Assembly (NCBI RefSeq): GCF_018623035.1
Contig: NZ_CP076023.1
Coordinates: 2,356,001 to 2,420,000, forward strand
Source: Cellulomonas dongxiuzhuiae
GTDB taxonomy: Bacteria; Actinomycetota; Actinomycetes; Actinomycetales; Cellulomonadaceae
Length of the DNA stretch: 64,000 bases
Direction of reading: 5' to 3'
Positions within the stretch are counted from its first letter, which is position 1. Every line of letters starts with the position of its first letter. Positions 1 through 9,461 of this stretch are shown here, piece by piece. The notes beneath the pieces are model-generated. The model was not told the DNA's origin. It worked only from the letters and a program-made list of their open reading frames with translations, and made no database searches. The translations under genes and the position numbers were made by a program.

Positions 1-188
1 CGACCGGCTTCCACGGCCTGCACGTCGTCGGCGGTCTCATCGCCTTCCTCATCCTGCTCGGCCGCTCGTTCTCGGCCAAGCGGTTCACGCACCACGAGGA
101 GACGACAGCGATCGTCACCTCCTACTACTGGCACTTCGTCGACGTCGTCTGGATCGCGCTGTTCGCGGTCATCTACCTGATCAGATGA
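1..188 (+). CDS. ctaE: Cytochrome c oxidase subunit III, C-terminal end (partial)
   Basis: The window opens inside this gene; the last 61 codons are visible in the frame beginning at base 3. They encode the last two membrane segments of a subunit III, with the motifs TGFHGLHV and [11 protein letters not shown] and the terminal IYLI that are typical of CtaE. Subunit III belongs to the aa3 oxidase that reduces oxygen in the cytoplasmic membrane. It stands directly upstream of qcrCAB, the usual actinobacterial arrangement in which bc1 and aa3 form one supercomplex. The start and most of the protein lie outside the window. Confidence 0.93.
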   Translation, partial: TGFHGLHVVGGLIAFLILLGRSFSAKRFTHHEETTAIVTSYYWHFVDVVWIALFAVIYLIR

Positions 189-267
189 CGCCGACCGGAC
201 CGCTCCGGCGGCCCGGTGCCACGTTCCACCCCCGCACACCCCCGACATGCGAGACGAGGACCGATCC

Positions 268-1053
268 GTGAAGGCACTCGCAGCCCGCAGGCACGACCGG
301 CGTGCGCCGGTCGTGCTGCTCCTGCTGGCGCTGCTGCTCACCGGCGCGCTGTACGCAGTGCTGGCCCCGACCTCCGCCGACGCCGCACCCGCTGCGGCGA
401 CGGCGGACGAGGTGGAGACCGGTGAGAAGCTGTTCCAGGCCAACTGCGCCACGTGCCACGGCCCGGAGGCGACCGGACGCGAGGGCGTCCCGTCGCTCGT
501 CGGCGTCGGCGCCGCCGCCGTGGACTTCCAGGTCGGCACCGGCCGCATGCCGCTGCAGATGAACGGCCCGCAGGCGCCGGCCAAGCCGGCCCAGTTCGAC
601 GAGGAGCAGATCGCGGCGCTGGCCGCCTACGTCGCCTCGCTCGGCGCCGGCCCGTCGGTCCCGACGGCAGAGCAGGTCGACGGCTCGCTCGGCGACCCCG
701 CCAACGGCATGGCCCTGTTCCGCACCAACTGCGCGATGTGCCACAACGCCGTCGGCGCCGGCGGTGCGCTCTCCGAGGGCAAGTGGGCACCGAACCTCTG
801 GGAGACGACGCCCACCCACGTCTACGAGGCGATGGTCACCGGACCCCAGTCGATGCCCGTCTTCAACGAGGCCACCCTCACGTCCGAGGAGAAGCGCGAC
901 ATCATCGCCTTCCTCGACCTGCAGGGCCAGGGCGCGCCCGGCGGTCTGAGCCTCGGCAGCCTCGGACCGGTGAGCGAGGGCCTGTGGGCCTGGGTCATCG
1001 GCATGGGGCTCCTCATCGGCGCAGCAGTCTGGATCGGAGCGAGGTCCTCGTGA
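268..1053 (+). CDS. qcrC: Cytochrome bc1 complex diheme cytochrome c subunit
   Basis: This is the diheme c-type cytochrome that passes electrons from the bc1 complex to the aa3 oxidase in actinobacteria. Two covalent heme sites are visible, CATCH in the first half and CAMCH in the second, each in a small cytochrome c domain. An N-terminal hydrophobic stretch (VVLLLLALLLTGALYAVL) acts as signal or anchor, and a second membrane segment lies at the C terminus (WAWVIGMGLLIGAAVWIGA). I chose GTG 268 because a GAGGA motif lies 7 nt before it; an in-frame ATG at 247 would add seven residues. The stop overlaps the qcrA GTG (GTGA). Confidence 0.95.
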   Translation: MKALAARRHDRRAPVVLLLLALLLTGALYAVLAPTSADAAPAAATADEVETGEKLFQANCATCHGPEATGREGVPSLVGVGAAAVDFQVGTGRMPLQMNGPQAPAKPAQFDEEQIAALAAYVASLGAGPSVPTAEQVDGSLGDPANGMALFRTNCAMCHNAVGAGGALSEGKWAPNLWETTPTHVYEAMVTGPQSMPVFNEATLTSEEKRDIIAFLDLQGQGAPGGLSLGSLGPVSEGLWAWVIGMGLLIGAAVWIGARSS

Positions 1054-2117
1054 GCATGACCCACGGCCACGGCCACGAGGGCCAGGACGCCCCCGAGCAG
1101 AACGGCACCGCCGGCTCGGACGTCGCCCTGCGCCAGGGCGAGGACGCCGCCGACAAGTTCCCCAACCCGGGCTTCGGGCCGCACCGCCCGCGTCGCGCGG
1201 ACGTCGACCCCCGGGCCGACAAGCGTGCGGAGCGCCAGGTCGTCGCCCTGTTCGCACTGTCGGTGCTCGGGACGATCGGCTTCATCGCCGCCTACTTCGC
1301 TCTCCCCCCGGGCGACACGATCGCGTCGATGCGCACGTCGAACCTCGCGCTCGGTCTCGGCCTCGCGTTCGCGCTGCTCGGGATCGGTCTCGCGGCCGTC
1401 CACTGGGCCAAGTCGCTCATGAACGACCACGAGAAGGCCGAGGACCGGCACGCGCAGCGCAGCACGGACCAGACCCGCGCCGAGGCCCTCCAGGTCCTGC
1501 GGGACGGTGCGCAGGACTCCGGGATCGGTCGCCGCGGCGTCCTCAAGGGCGCTCTCGTCTCCTCGCTCGCGCTCTTCCCGCTGACGATCGCGCTGCCGCT
1601 CATCGGCGAGGTCGGCGAGGACTGGAACGTCTCGAAGTTCAAGCGCACACTGTGGGCGAAGAACAAGAAGCTCACGATCGACCCGAGCGGCCGCCCCATC
1701 AAGGCCGCCGACGTCACCATCGGCTCGGTCGTGCACGTGATCCCCGAGGGGCTCGACGAGTCCGAGGCACCGCTGGACGAGAAGGCCAAGGCCGTCGTCC
1801 TCCTGGTCCGCATGGACCCCCGGGACATCAAGTCCGAGCAGGGCGAGGGCTGGTCGTACGACGGCATCGTCGCCTTCTCGAAGATCTGCACCCACGTGGG
1901 ATGCCCGGTGGCCCTGTACGAGCAGCAGACGCACCACCTGCTGTGCCCGTGCCACCAGAGCACGTTCGACGTCGCCGACAGTGCGAAGGTCGTGTTCGGT
2001 CCCGCCAAGCGGCCGCTCCCCCAGCTGCCGATCACCGTCGACGACGAGGGCTACCTGGTCGCGCAGAGCGACTTCCACGAGCCCATCGGTCCGAGCTTCT
2101 GGGAGCGGCTGCGATGA
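1050..2117 (+). CDS. qcrA: Cytochrome bc1 complex Rieske iron-sulfur subunit
   Basis: Rieske 2Fe-2S subunit of the bc1 complex, which takes electrons from menaquinol. The cluster motifs CTHVGCP and CPCHQS are both present near the C terminus. Unlike the single-anchor mitochondrial protein it has three membrane segments (around ALFALSVLGTIGFIAAYFAL, ALGLGLAFALLGIGLAAV and ALVSSLALFPLTIALPL), which is the actinobacterial form. The N terminus is hydrophilic and His/Asp rich. GTG 1050 overlaps the qcrC stop and has GAGG 7 nt upstream; ATG 1056 is a possible alternative. The stop overlaps the qcrB ATG. Confidence 0.95.
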   Translation: MSMTHGHGHEGQDAPEQNGTAGSDVALRQGEDAADKFPNPGFGPHRPRRADVDPRADKRAERQVVALFALSVLGTIGFIAAYFALPPGDTIASMRTSNLALGLGLAFALLGIGLAAVHWAKSLMNDHEKAEDRHAQRSTDQTRAEALQVLRDGAQDSGIGRRGVLKGALVSSLALFPLTIALPLIGEVGEDWNVSKFKRTLWAKNKKLTIDPSGRPIKAADVTIGSVVHVIPEGLDESEAPLDEKAKAVVLLVRMDPRDIKSEQGEGWSYDGIVAFSKICTHVGCPVALYEQQTHHLLCPCHQSTFDVADSAKVVFGPAKRPLPQLPITVDDEGYLVAQSDFHEPIGPSFWERLR

Positions 2118-3865
2118 GCACCACGACCGCACCGACCGGCGGCAGCAAGGCCGCCGCGGCGACCGCCGACTACCTCGACCAGCGCACCGGCATCGGGACC
2201 GCGGTCAAGGAGTTCGCGCGCAAGATCTTCCCCGACCACTGGTCGTTCCTCCTGGGCGAGATCGCGCTCTACAGCTTCATCACGCTGCTCATCTCCGGCG
2301 TGTTCCTCACCATGTTCTTCGTCCCGAGCATGACCGAGGTGCACTACGAGGGCCCCTGGCCGTCGGCGCACGGTGTGGAGATGTCGGAGGCCTACGCCTC
2401 GACGCTGCGCCTGTCGTTCGAGGTGAGGGGCGGTCTGCTGATGCGGCAGATCCACCACTGGGCGGCGCTGATCTTCATGGCGGCGATCGTCACGCACATG
2501 ATGCGCGTGTTCTTCACGGGCGCGTTCCGCAAGCCGCGTGAGCTCAACTGGGTCGTCGGGTTCGTCCTGATGATCCTCGGCCTCGCCGCCGGCTTCACCG
2601 GCTACTCGTTGCCGGACGACGTGCTGTCCGGCAACGGCCTGCGCATCACCGACGGCGTGGTCCGCTCCATCCCCATCCTGGGCAGCTACCTGTCGTACTT
2701 CATCTTCGGCGGCGAGTTCCCCGGGCACGACGTCATCCCGCGGCTCTTCACGCTGCACATCCTCGTGGTGCCCGGGCTGATCCTGGCCCTGGTCGCGCTG
2801 CACCTGTTCTTCGTGGTCCTGCACAAGCACACGCAGTACCCGGGCTCGGGCCGCACCAACGCGAACGTCGTCGGGTACCCGCTGTTCCCGATCTACGTCG
2901 CCAAGGCCGGTGGCTACTTCTTCGTGGTGTTCGGCGTCATCGCCCTCATGGCGGCCACGATGTCGATCAACCCGGTCTGGAACTACGGACCGTACGACCC
3001 CTCGCCCGTGTCCGCCGGTGCGCAACCGGACTGGTACATGCTCTTCCTCGAGGGCGCGCTGCGCCTCATGCCGGGGCAGACGGAGTACGTCCTGTTCGGC
3101 CCCGACGGGTACACGCTGTCGCTCAACGTCCTCATCCCGGCGGTCGTGGTCCCGGGTGTGCTGTTCAGCCTCCTGGCGCTCTACCCGTTCATCGAGGCGT
3201 TCGCGACCGGCGACAAGCGCGAGCACCACGTGCTGGACCGGCCCCGCAACCGACCGTTCCGCACGGCGTTCGGCGTCTCCGTCCTCGTGGCGTTCTTCAT
3301 CCTGGTCCTGGCAGGCTCCAACGACCTCCTCGCGACGCACTTCGACCTGTCGATCAACGACATCACGTGGGTCTTCCGGTTCCTGTTCTTCCTGGCCCCC
3401 TGGGCGGCGTTCGTCATCACGAAGCGCATCTGCCTGGGGCTGCAGCGCAAGGACCGCGAGCTCGTCCTGCACGGGCACGAGACGGGTCAGATCGTCCGGT
3501 TCGCGTCCGGCGAGTACATCGAGGTGCACAAGCCGCTCGACCCGCACGAGCGCTGGCTTCGCGTGCAGCACGACGCGATCCGTCCGATCCAGATCGAGCC
3601 GGCGGAGGACTCGCGTGGTGTGCGCCGCAAGGGCTACGGCCTCGACCGCATGCGCCAGCGGCTCTCGCAGGCGTTCTACGAGGACCGCGTGGAGCCGGTC
3701 ACCCCGGCCGAGCTCGAGGCCTCCCACTCCCACGGGGAGCACGACGCCCTGGGCTCCGACCAGGAGAAGGCACCGGCTCAGCTGATCTCCGAGGGCGCCC
3801 CCACGGGTGGCGGCACGCGGCTGCGCCCGCAGGATGAGACAGGTCCCGACACGCGGAACAGGTGA
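2114..3865 (+). CDS. qcrB: Cytochrome bc1 complex cytochrome b subunit
   Basis: Cytochrome b, the diheme membrane core of the bc1 complex that oxidises menaquinol. Paired heme histidines are visible in QIHHWAALIF with VTHMMRVFF, and in FTLHILVVPG with ALHLFFVVLHKH. The quinol-site motif appears as PDWY, the actinobacterial version of PEWY. The 583-residue length includes the charged C-terminal extension seen in high-GC Gram positives. ATG 2114 forms an ATGA overlap with the qcrA stop, so the three bc1 subunits are translationally coupled. A strong hairpin follows at 3901. Confidence 0.96.
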   Translation: MSTTTAPTGGSKAAAATADYLDQRTGIGTAVKEFARKIFPDHWSFLLGEIALYSFITLLISGVFLTMFFVPSMTEVHYEGPWPSAHGVEMSEAYASTLRLSFEVRGGLLMRQIHHWAALIFMAAIVTHMMRVFFTGAFRKPRELNWVVGFVLMILGLAAGFTGYSLPDDVLSGNGLRITDGVVRSIPILGSYLSYFIFGGEFPGHDVIPRLFTLHILVVPGLILALVALHLFFVVLHKHTQYPGSGRTNANVVGYPLFPIYVAKAGGYFFVVFGVIALMAATMSINPVWNYGPYDPSPVSAGAQPDWYMLFLEGALRLMPGQTEYVLFGPDGYTLSLNVLIPAVVVPGVLFSLLALYPFIEAFATGDKREHHVLDRPRNRPFRTAFGVSVLVAFFILVLAGSNDLLATHFDLSINDITWVFRFLFFLAPWAAFVITKRICLGLQRKDRELVLHGHETGQIVRFASGEYIEVHKPLDPHERWLRVQHDAIRPIQIEPAEDSRGVRRKGYGLDRMRQRLSQAFYEDRVEPVTPAELEASHSHGEHDALGSDQEKAPAQLISEGAPTGGGTRLRPQDETGPDTRNR

Positions 3866-3900
3866 TCCTGGACCAGAGTTGACCTGACAGACGACCGTTC

Positions 3901-3930
3901 GCGGTGTCCGGCCGGATGGCCGGGCACCGC
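3901..3930 (+). terminator. Hairpin terminator after qcrB
   Basis: A 13-bp stem (one G-U pair) with a GGAT loop, followed by GACGGCGTTT. It separates the ctaE-qcrCAB operon from sodA. Confidence 0.8.
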
Positions 3931-3988
3931 GACGGCGTTTCCGGGCGGTTGCCTCGGCAGCCGCCAATCGACGCAGGAGAGGTACGAG

Positions 3989-4618
3989 ATGGCTGACTAC
4001 ACGCTCCCGGATCTGCCGTACGACTACGCGGCGCTCGAGCCGCACATCTCCGGCAGGATCATGGAGCTGCATCACGACAAGCACCACGCCGCGTACGTCG
4101 CGGGCGCGAACACGGCGCTCGAGAAGCTCGCCGCGGCGCGCGAGTCCGACGACTTCGCGACGGTGAACCTCCAGGAGAAGAACCTCGCGTTCAACCTCGG
4201 TGGGCACGTCAACCACTCGGTCTTCTGGGAGAACCTCTCCCCCGACGGCGGCGACAAGCCCGTCGGTGAGCTGGCCGCCGCGATCGACGAGTTCTTCGGC
4301 TCGTTCGAGGCGTTCCAGAAGCACTTCGCCGCCAACGCGGCAGGTATCCAGGGCTCCGGCTGGTCGATCCTCGGCTGGGACTCCGTGGGCCAGAAGCTGG
4401 CGATCTTCCAGCTCTACGACCAGCAGAGCAACTACCCGCTGGGGCTCGTGCCGATCGTCGTGCTCGACATGTGGGAGCACGCGTTCTACCTCGACTACGT
4501 CAACGTCAAGGCGGACTACATCAAGGCGTGGTGGAACATCGTGAACTGGGCCGACGCCGCCGAGCGCTTCGCGCGGGCCCGCACCCAGACCGCCGGGCTC
4601 ATCGTCGCGTCAGCCTGA
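3989..4618 (+). CDS. sodA: Superoxide dismutase, Fe/Mn family
   Basis: Converts superoxide to oxygen and hydrogen peroxide in the cytoplasm. It starts [13 protein letters not shown], the usual N terminus, and the metal ligands are visible as ELHHDKHH (first His), HVNHSVFW (second His) and [11 protein letters not shown] (Asp and His). The 209-residue length is normal. AGGAGAGG lies just before the ATG. Mn or Fe preference cannot be settled by reading alone; Mn is usual in actinobacteria. It sits between hairpin terminators at 3901 and 4636, so it is probably transcribed alone. Its placement between bc1 and oxidase genes is fitting, as the chain is a superoxide source. Confidence 0.95.
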   Translation: MADYTLPDLPYDYAALEPHISGRIMELHHDKHHAAYVAGANTALEKLAAARESDDFATVNLQEKNLAFNLGGHVNHSVFWENLSPDGGDKPVGELAAAIDEFFGSFEAFQKHFAANAAGIQGSGWSILGWDSVGQKLAIFQLYDQQSNYPLGLVPIVVLDMWEHAFYLDYVNVKADYIKAWWNIVNWADAAERFARARTQTAGLIVASA

Positions 4619-4635
4619 CGTCGACCCGTCCGTCC

Positions 4636-4675
4636 GACCGCGGCCGCTCTCCCCGCGGGGAGGGCGGCCGCGGTC
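4636..4675 (+). terminator. Hairpin terminator after sodA
   Basis: Arms GACCGCGGCCGC and GCGGCCGCGGTC pair perfectly over 12 bp, and the interior CTCCCC/GGGGAG can extend the stem. It lies 17 nt after the sodA stop. Confidence 0.85.
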
Positions 4676-4850
4676 GTTCCGCGCCACGACGCGCAGGAGC
4701 CCTCGCAGGACCGCGAGCGGGACCTGGGGCACCCGAAGCACCGGTGGCGGCCGGGGACGGCGCGGTGCGGCGCCAGCGGCAGCGTGCGGCCGGACGAGCG
4801 GGCCGCAGCGGACGGGCACCACGGGGGCGGCCGCGGGCCACAACGGGACC

Positions 4851-4886
4851 AGGACGGCCCGCCACCTTGCGGTGACGGACCGTCCT
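4851..4886 (-). terminator. Hairpin terminator after ctaCDF
   Basis: A 16-bp stem with two G-U pairs and a 4-nt loop, 29 nt beyond the ctaF stop on the minus strand. The 175 bases between this and the sodA terminator hold nothing I can recognise. Confidence 0.8.
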
Positions 4887-4915
4887 CGTGGGTCGACCCT
4901 CGGCGGGCCCGGACC

Positions 4916-5314
4916 TCAGTGCGCGTGCTGACCGCGCGAGTACTCGAACATCCAGCCGACCAGCCCCACGACGCCCAGCACCGCGGCCGGGATCATGAGC
5001 CACCAGCCGACGGCCAGAGCGAGGAAGGCGACCGAGCCACCGAGGGCCACGACCAGCGGCCACCAGCTCCACGGGCTGAACGTGCCCTGGTTGCCGGCGC
5101 CCTGCTCGATCTCGCCGAGCTCGTCGTCCTCGGGGCGGGCGTCGATGCGACGGGCGAGCAGCGCGAAGTAGCCGCCGATCATGCCGACCAGACCCCCGAC
5201 GAGGGGGATGCCGACGGTACCGACCGCCTCGCCGTCGCTCCACAGGCCGTAGATCAGGCCCACCGGGAAGAAGAAGAGGACGCCGTACAGGAAGAGCTTC
5301 GCCTCGATCTTCAT
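4916..5314 (-). CDS. ctaF: Cytochrome c oxidase subunit IV, actinobacterial type
   Basis: The small fourth subunit of the actinobacterial aa3 oxidase, 132 residues. It has four hydrophobic segments: [18 protein letters not shown] near the N terminus, a second around [19 protein letters not shown], then two near the C terminus around [19 protein letters not shown] and [17 protein letters not shown]. The pattern, ending in a short charged tail (EYSRGQHAH), is that of the CtaF family. The ATG overlaps the ctaD stop by 4 nt, so it is the last gene of ctaC-ctaD-ctaF. Confidence 0.92.
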   Translation of the reverse strand: MKIEAKLFLYGVLFFFPVGLIYGLWSDGEAVGTVGIPLVGGLVGMIGGYFALLARRIDARPEDDELGEIEQGAGNQGTFSPWSWWPLVVALGGSVAFLALAVGWWLMIPAAVLGVVGLVGWMFEYSRGQHAH

Positions 5315-7134
5315 CGCTCGTCCCCCTCGCGCCGATCGCGCACGTCCTCGATGTCGTCCTCGACGACCGTCGCCGAGGACTGGTGCTCCTCACCCGTCCC
5401 CCGGGCGACGCGCTCCTCGGCGAGCTCGCGCTCACCGCTCTGCTGCGGTGCCCAGTCCAGCGGACCCGGGTCCTCCGGCGCCACGTGGTCCATCGCCGCG
5501 ACCTCGGGGTGGTGCAGGTCGAACGCGGGACGCTCGGAACGGATGCGGGGCAGCGACGTGAAGTTGTGCCGCGGCGGCGGGCAGCTCGTCGCCCACTCCA
5601 GCGAGCCCCCGTAGCCCCAGGGGTCGTCGACCGTCACGCGCGGCGCGTTGCGCCAGGTGACGTAGACGTTCCAGAGGAACGGCAGCGTCGAGGCGGCGAG
5701 GATCGCGGAGCCGACGGTCGAGACCTGGTTCATCCACGTGAACCCGTCGGCCGGCGAGTAGTCGGCGTACCGGCGGGGCATCCCGACCACGCCGAGCCAG
5801 TGCTGGATGAGGAACGTCATGTGGAAGCCGACGAACAGCAGCCAGAAGTGGATCTTGCCGAGTCGCTCGTCGAGCATGCGGCCCGTGAACTTCGGCCACC
5901 AGAAGTAGAAGCCGGCGAACATCGCGAACACGACCGTGCCGAAGACGACGTAGTGGAAGTGCGCCACGACGAAGTAGGTGTCGGACAGGTGGAAGTCCAG
6001 CGCCGGGCTCGACAGGATGACGCCGGTCAGACCACCGAAGAGGAAGGTCACGAGGAAGCCGATCGACCACAGCATCGGCGTCTCGAACGTGAGCTTGCCG
6101 CGCCACATCGTGCCGATCCAGTTGAAGAACTTCACTCCTGTCGGCACCGCGATGAGCATCGTCATGAAGGCGAAGAACGGCAGCAGCACCGCACCGGTGG
6201 CGTACATGTGGTGCGCCCACACGGTCACGGAGAGTGCCGCGATGGCGATCGTCGCGTAGACGAGCCCCTTGTAGCCGAAGATCGGCTTGCGGCTGAACAC
6301 CGGCAGGATCTCGCTCACGATGCCGAAGAACGGCAGCGCGATGATGTACACCTCCGGGTGCCCGAAGAACCAGAACAGGTGCTGCCAGAGCAGAGCCCCG
6401 CCGTTGTCGGGGTTGAAGACCTGCGCGCCGAGGCGCCGGTCCGCTCCGAGCGCGAACAGCGCGGCGGCCAGCGGCGGGAACGCCATGAGGACGAGCAGCG
6501 ACGTCACCAGGATGTTCCAGGTGAAGATCGGCATCCGGAACATCGTCATGCCCGGTGCGCGCATCGTCACGACGGTGGTGATGAAGTTGACCGCACCCAG
6601 GATGGTCCCGAAGCCGGTCAGCGCCAGGCCGAAGACCCACAGGTCTCCCCCGAGGCCGGGTGAGTACATCTGGTTCGACAGCGGCGCGTACGCGAACCAG
6701 CCGAACGACGCCGCGCCCTGGGGCGTGAGGAACCCGGCGGCGGCGATGAGGCCGCCGAACAGGTACAGCCAGTACGCGAACATGTTGAGGCGCGGGAACG
6801 CGACGTCCGGGGCACCGATCTGCAGCGGCATGATGATGTTGGCGAAGCCCGCGAAGAGCGGCGTCGCGAACAGCAGCAGCATGATCGTGCCGTGCATGGT
6901 GAACGCCTGGTTGTACTGCTCCTTCGACTGGAATAGGTCCATCCCGGGCTGGAACAGCTCGGCACGGATCAGCAGCGCGAGGATGCCGCCGATCGCGAAC
7001 CACACGAACGACGTGATCAGGTACATGTACCCGATGGTCTTGTGGTCGGTGGAGGTGATCCACTTCACGACCGTTCGTCCCAGCGTCTGCCGCCGGGGCG
7101 ACAGGCCGGGGATGACCTCGGTGTGCGCCGCCAT
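5311..7134 (-). CDS. ctaD: Cytochrome c oxidase subunit I
   Basis: Catalytic subunit I of the aa3 oxidase: heme a, heme a3 and CuB sites, oxygen reduction and proton pumping. Diagnostic motifs are all present: [10 protein letters not shown] (heme a ligand), [10 protein letters not shown] (CuB His cross-linked to Tyr), HHMYATG (two CuB histidines) and [11 protein letters not shown] (heme ligands). At 607 residues it carries a hydrophilic acidic C-terminal tail of about 50 residues beyond the usual core. Its ATG overlaps the ctaC stop by one base (TGATG) and its stop overlaps ctaF. Confidence 0.97.
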   Translation of the reverse strand: MAAHTEVIPGLSPRRQTLGRTVVKWITSTDHKTIGYMYLITSFVWFAIGGILALLIRAELFQPGMDLFQSKEQYNQAFTMHGTIMLLLFATPLFAGFANIIMPLQIGAPDVAFPRLNMFAYWLYLFGGLIAAAGFLTPQGAASFGWFAYAPLSNQMYSPGLGGDLWVFGLALTGFGTILGAVNFITTVVTMRAPGMTMFRMPIFTWNILVTSLLVLMAFPPLAAALFALGADRRLGAQVFNPDNGGALLWQHLFWFFGHPEVYIIALPFFGIVSEILPVFSRKPIFGYKGLVYATIAIAALSVTVWAHHMYATGAVLLPFFAFMTMLIAVPTGVKFFNWIGTMWRGKLTFETPMLWSIGFLVTFLFGGLTGVILSSPALDFHLSDTYFVVAHFHYVVFGTVVFAMFAGFYFWWPKFTGRMLDERLGKIHFWLLFVGFHMTFLIQHWLGVVGMPRRYADYSPADGFTWMNQVSTVGSAILAASTLPFLWNVYVTWRNAPRVTVDDPWGYGGSLEWATSCPPPRHNFTSLPRIRSERPAFDLHHPEVAAMDHVAPEDPGPLDWAPQQSGERELAEERVARGTGEEHQSSATVVEDDIEDVRDRREGDER

Positions 7135-8003
7135 CAGTGCTCGCCCTCCGCCACGTCGTTCAGGTCCTGCTGCCGGCTGTACTCGAGGCCGAGCACGCCC
7201 GTCTGGCCACGCTCACGCAGCTCCTCCATGTGGGCGTCGTACTCCTCCTGGGACACGACCTCGACGTTGAACAGCATCGAGGAGTGCTCCTCGCCGCACA
7301 GCTCCGCACACTTCCCGCGGTACACGCCCTCACGCGTCGGCGTGACCTGGAACGTGTTGGTGTGGCCCGGGATCATGTCCTGCTTGTAGAGGAACTCGGG
7401 GATCCAGAAGGAGTGGATGACGTCGCGGGAGTCGAGCGTGAACTCGACGCGCTGGTCGACGGGCAGGTAGAGCGTGACCTGCTCGCCCAGCTCGGCGGCG
7501 TCGCCGCCGATGTCCTGGGCGTGCTGCCCGGTCTCGTAGACGTCCTCGTCGAGGTAGTTGAAGTCCCAGCTCCACTGCTTGCCGACGACCTGGATGTTCA
7601 CGTCGGGTTCTGCCGAGGTGTCCTGGAGCGCCAGCGTGTCCTCGTTGGTGTGGTAGAAGAGCACGCCCACCATCACCACGGGCAGCAGGATGTACATGAT
7701 CTCGAGCGGGACGTGGTACCTCAGCTGCACCGGCAGCGTGTTGTCGTCCTTGCGCTTGCGGTACACCGCGACGCACCACAGGATCAGGCCCCACGTGATG
7801 GCGCCGACGGCGAGCGCGGCGATCCACGAGCCCACCCACAGCGAGACCACGCGACCGGTCTGGTCGGTGACCTCCTGGTCGGAGTAGCCGGGGAGCCAGC
7901 CTCGCTGGACCGACTCGGAGCAGCCGCTGAGCACGAGCACGAGCGCCGTGGCCAGCACGGCGACGACAGCGTGCCGGGTGCGGCGGGGGGGAACCGGGTG
8001 CAC
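7134..8003 (-). CDS. ctaC: Cytochrome c oxidase subunit II (lipoprotein)
   Basis: Subunit II, which carries the CuA centre that receives electrons from cytochrome c. A lipoprotein signal ends in LVLSGC, so the mature N terminus should be lipidated. Two membrane segments follow, then the cupredoxin domain with KQWSWDF and the CuA ligands in [12 protein letters not shown] plus an upstream His in VIHSFWIPE. The start GTG 8003 has GGAAGG 6 nt upstream. A TAGGCT box at 8087-8092 gives a 5' leader of about 77 nt, unlike the leaderless neighbours. First gene of ctaCDF. Confidence 0.96.
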   Translation of the reverse strand: MHPVPPRRTRHAVVAVLATALVLVLSGCSESVQRGWLPGYSDQEVTDQTGRVVSLWVGSWIAALAVGAITWGLILWCVAVYRKRKDDNTLPVQLRYHVPLEIMYILLPVVMVGVLFYHTNEDTLALQDTSAEPDVNIQVVGKQWSWDFNYLDEDVYETGQHAQDIGGDAAELGEQVTLYLPVDQRVEFTLDSRDVIHSFWIPEFLYKQDMIPGHTNTFQVTPTREGVYRGKCAELCGEEHSSMLFNVEVVSQEEYDAHMEELRERGQTGVLGLEYSRQQDLNDVAEGEH

Positions 8004-8086
8004 GGGGAACCTTCCACTCGCGTCCCACCGACGACGACCCCTGCGTGGGCGCGCAACCGTGTGGGACCTTCGTCCTCGACCCGGTC

Positions 8087-8092
8087 AGCCTA
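8087..8092 (-). promoter_or_regulatory. -10 box of the ctaCDF operon
   Basis: TAGGCT on the minus strand; transcription should begin near 8080, leaving an untranslated leader before GTG 8003. Confidence 0.5.
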
Positions 8093-8203
8093 GCGCCCCC
8101 CGGCAGCCCCCACGTGCTGCGGCGCACGTTTGACGACGTGGTGTCAGCACCGTCACACACCGTCCACCGTCGGCCCGGCGACCGTGCGGCACGGCGGACC
8201 GGC

Positions 8204-8209
8204 TAGCGT
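8204..8209 (+). promoter_or_regulatory. -10 box, leaderless start at 8216
   Basis: TAGCGT, 6 nt before GTG 8216, with no Shine-Dalgarno sequence between; fits transcription starting at the start codon. Confidence 0.6.
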
Positions 8210-8215
8210 GCCCGC

Positions 8216-9379
8216 GTGAGCACTCCCGGGTCCACCCCGCCCGCGGCACGCGCGCGCCGCGTCGTGCTCGACGTCGCCGGCCACGCGCCGTTGCGCGCCC
8301 CGGCGCGGGCGGCACTCCTCGAGGCGCTCGACCAGGGCTGGGCCGACCCGCGACGCCTGTTCGCCGAGGGGCGCCGCGCGCGGCTGCTCCTCGACGGTGC
8401 CCGCGAGGCGCTCGCCGCGTCGCTCGGCGCCCGGCCCGACGAGGTCGACCTCCTGCCCACGCACACGCTCGCGCTGCACGGCGCCGTCCGCTCGGTCGCC
8501 CGCGGCCGGCGCCGTGCGGGGACGGACGTCGTGGTGAGCGCCGTGGAGCGCGCCGCGGTGCACCATGCCGCCGCGTTCGTCGCGACGCGGGACGGCGGTC
8601 GGGTACGCACGGTCGCGGTCGACGAGTTCGGTCGGGTCGACCCGGCCGAGCTCGTCGCGGCAGCGGGCCCGGGCACGGCGCTCGCGGTGCTGCAGCACGC
8701 CAACGGCGAGGTGGGCACGCGGCAGCCCGTCGACGACGTGCACGCGGCCCTGCGGGCGGCGGGGGTGCCCTTGCTGGTGGACGTGGGCGCGAGCGCGGGG
8801 CACGTCGACGTCGGCCGGGCCGGTGACGTCATGGTGGCCGACGCGGGCGACTGGGGCGGGCCGCCGCTCGGCGTGGTCGTCACGCGGACCGGCGTGCGCC
8901 GCAGCCCGGACTGGCCGGAGGACGACGACCGCTGGTCGCCCGGCGGCGTCCACGTGCCGGTGGCGCTGGCGGCTGCGGTGGCGCTGCAGGAGGCGGTGGC
9001 CCGGCGCGACGCCGCCGACGCCCACCGGCGGGCGCTCGTCGACGTCGTCCGCCGCCGTGTCGCAGCCGAGGTGCCCGACGTCCAGGTCGTCGGCGACCCG
9101 GTGGACCGGCTGCCGCACGTCGTGACGTTCTCCTGCCTCTACGTCGACGGCGAGGCGATCGTCGACCGCCTGGACCGCGTCGGCTTCGGGGTCGGCTCCG
9201 GTTCCGCGTGCACGTCGAGCACCCTCGAGCCGAGCCACGTGCTGGCGGCGATGGGGGTGCTCACGCAGGGCAACGTGCGGCTGTCCCTGCACCCGGACGT
9301 CGACGCGGCCGACGTGCACCGGTTCTGCGACGAGCTCCCCCGGGCCGTCGCCGACGTGCGCGCCGCACTGGGCGCCTGA
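8216..9379 (+). CDS. Cysteine desulfurase-like protein lacking the PLP lysine
   Basis: Fold-type I class V aminotransferase-like protein (387 aa) related to NifS/IscS. Family landmarks are clear: HANGEVGTRQPVD (usual NNETGTIQP region), LVDVGASAGH (PLP-ring Asp) and the catalytic Cys loop GSGSACTSSTLEPSHV with Cys332. However the Schiff-base motif SxHK(x)2GP reads DAGDWGGP, with Asp212 in the Lys position. The His that stacks on PLP (usual EHxA) reads ERAA, and the whole protein contains no lysine. A normal PLP aldimine therefore cannot form. Its neighbours erpA and nadA suggest an Fe-S role; a sulfur carrier or scaffold is possible. GTG 8216 appears leaderless. Confidence 0.85.
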   Translation: MSTPGSTPPAARARRVVLDVAGHAPLRAPARAALLEALDQGWADPRRLFAEGRRARLLLDGAREALAASLGARPDEVDLLPTHTLALHGAVRSVARGRRRAGTDVVVSAVERAAVHHAAAFVATRDGGRVRTVAVDEFGRVDPAELVAAAGPGTALAVLQHANGEVGTRQPVDDVHAALRAAGVPLLVDVGASAGHVDVGRAGDVMVADAGDWGGPPLGVVVTRTGVRRSPDWPEDDDRWSPGGVHVPVALAAAVALQEAVARRDAADAHRRALVDVVRRRVAAEVPDVQVVGDPVDRLPHVVTFSCLYVDGEAIVDRLDRVGFGVGSGSACTSSTLEPSHVLAAMGVLTQGNVRLSLHPDVDAADVHRFCDELPRAVADVRAALGA

Positions 9380-9411
9380 GCGTCCCGGGCCTGCACGACC
9401 GGGAGGACGCG

Positions 9412-9445
9412 CACGGGCCCGCACCCCGAGGGGTACGGGCCCGTG
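9412..9445. terminator. Bidirectional hairpin terminator
   Basis: Arms CACGGGCCCG and CGGGCCCGTG pair perfectly, with an inner ACCCC/GGGGT extension. It lies between the convergent desulfurase-like gene and erpA. Confidence 0.8.
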
Positions 9446-9461
9446 GGACGGACGGGTCGCG

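Noticed and set aside
2051..4480. An 809-codon minus-strand frame opposite qcrB and sodA
   Set aside because: High-GC antisense frame; its residues follow the reverse of conserved genes and it has no start signal.
4599..5435. A 278-codon minus-strand frame beside ctaF
   Set aside because: It overlaps ctaF in another frame and runs through both terminator hairpins; no family resemblance.
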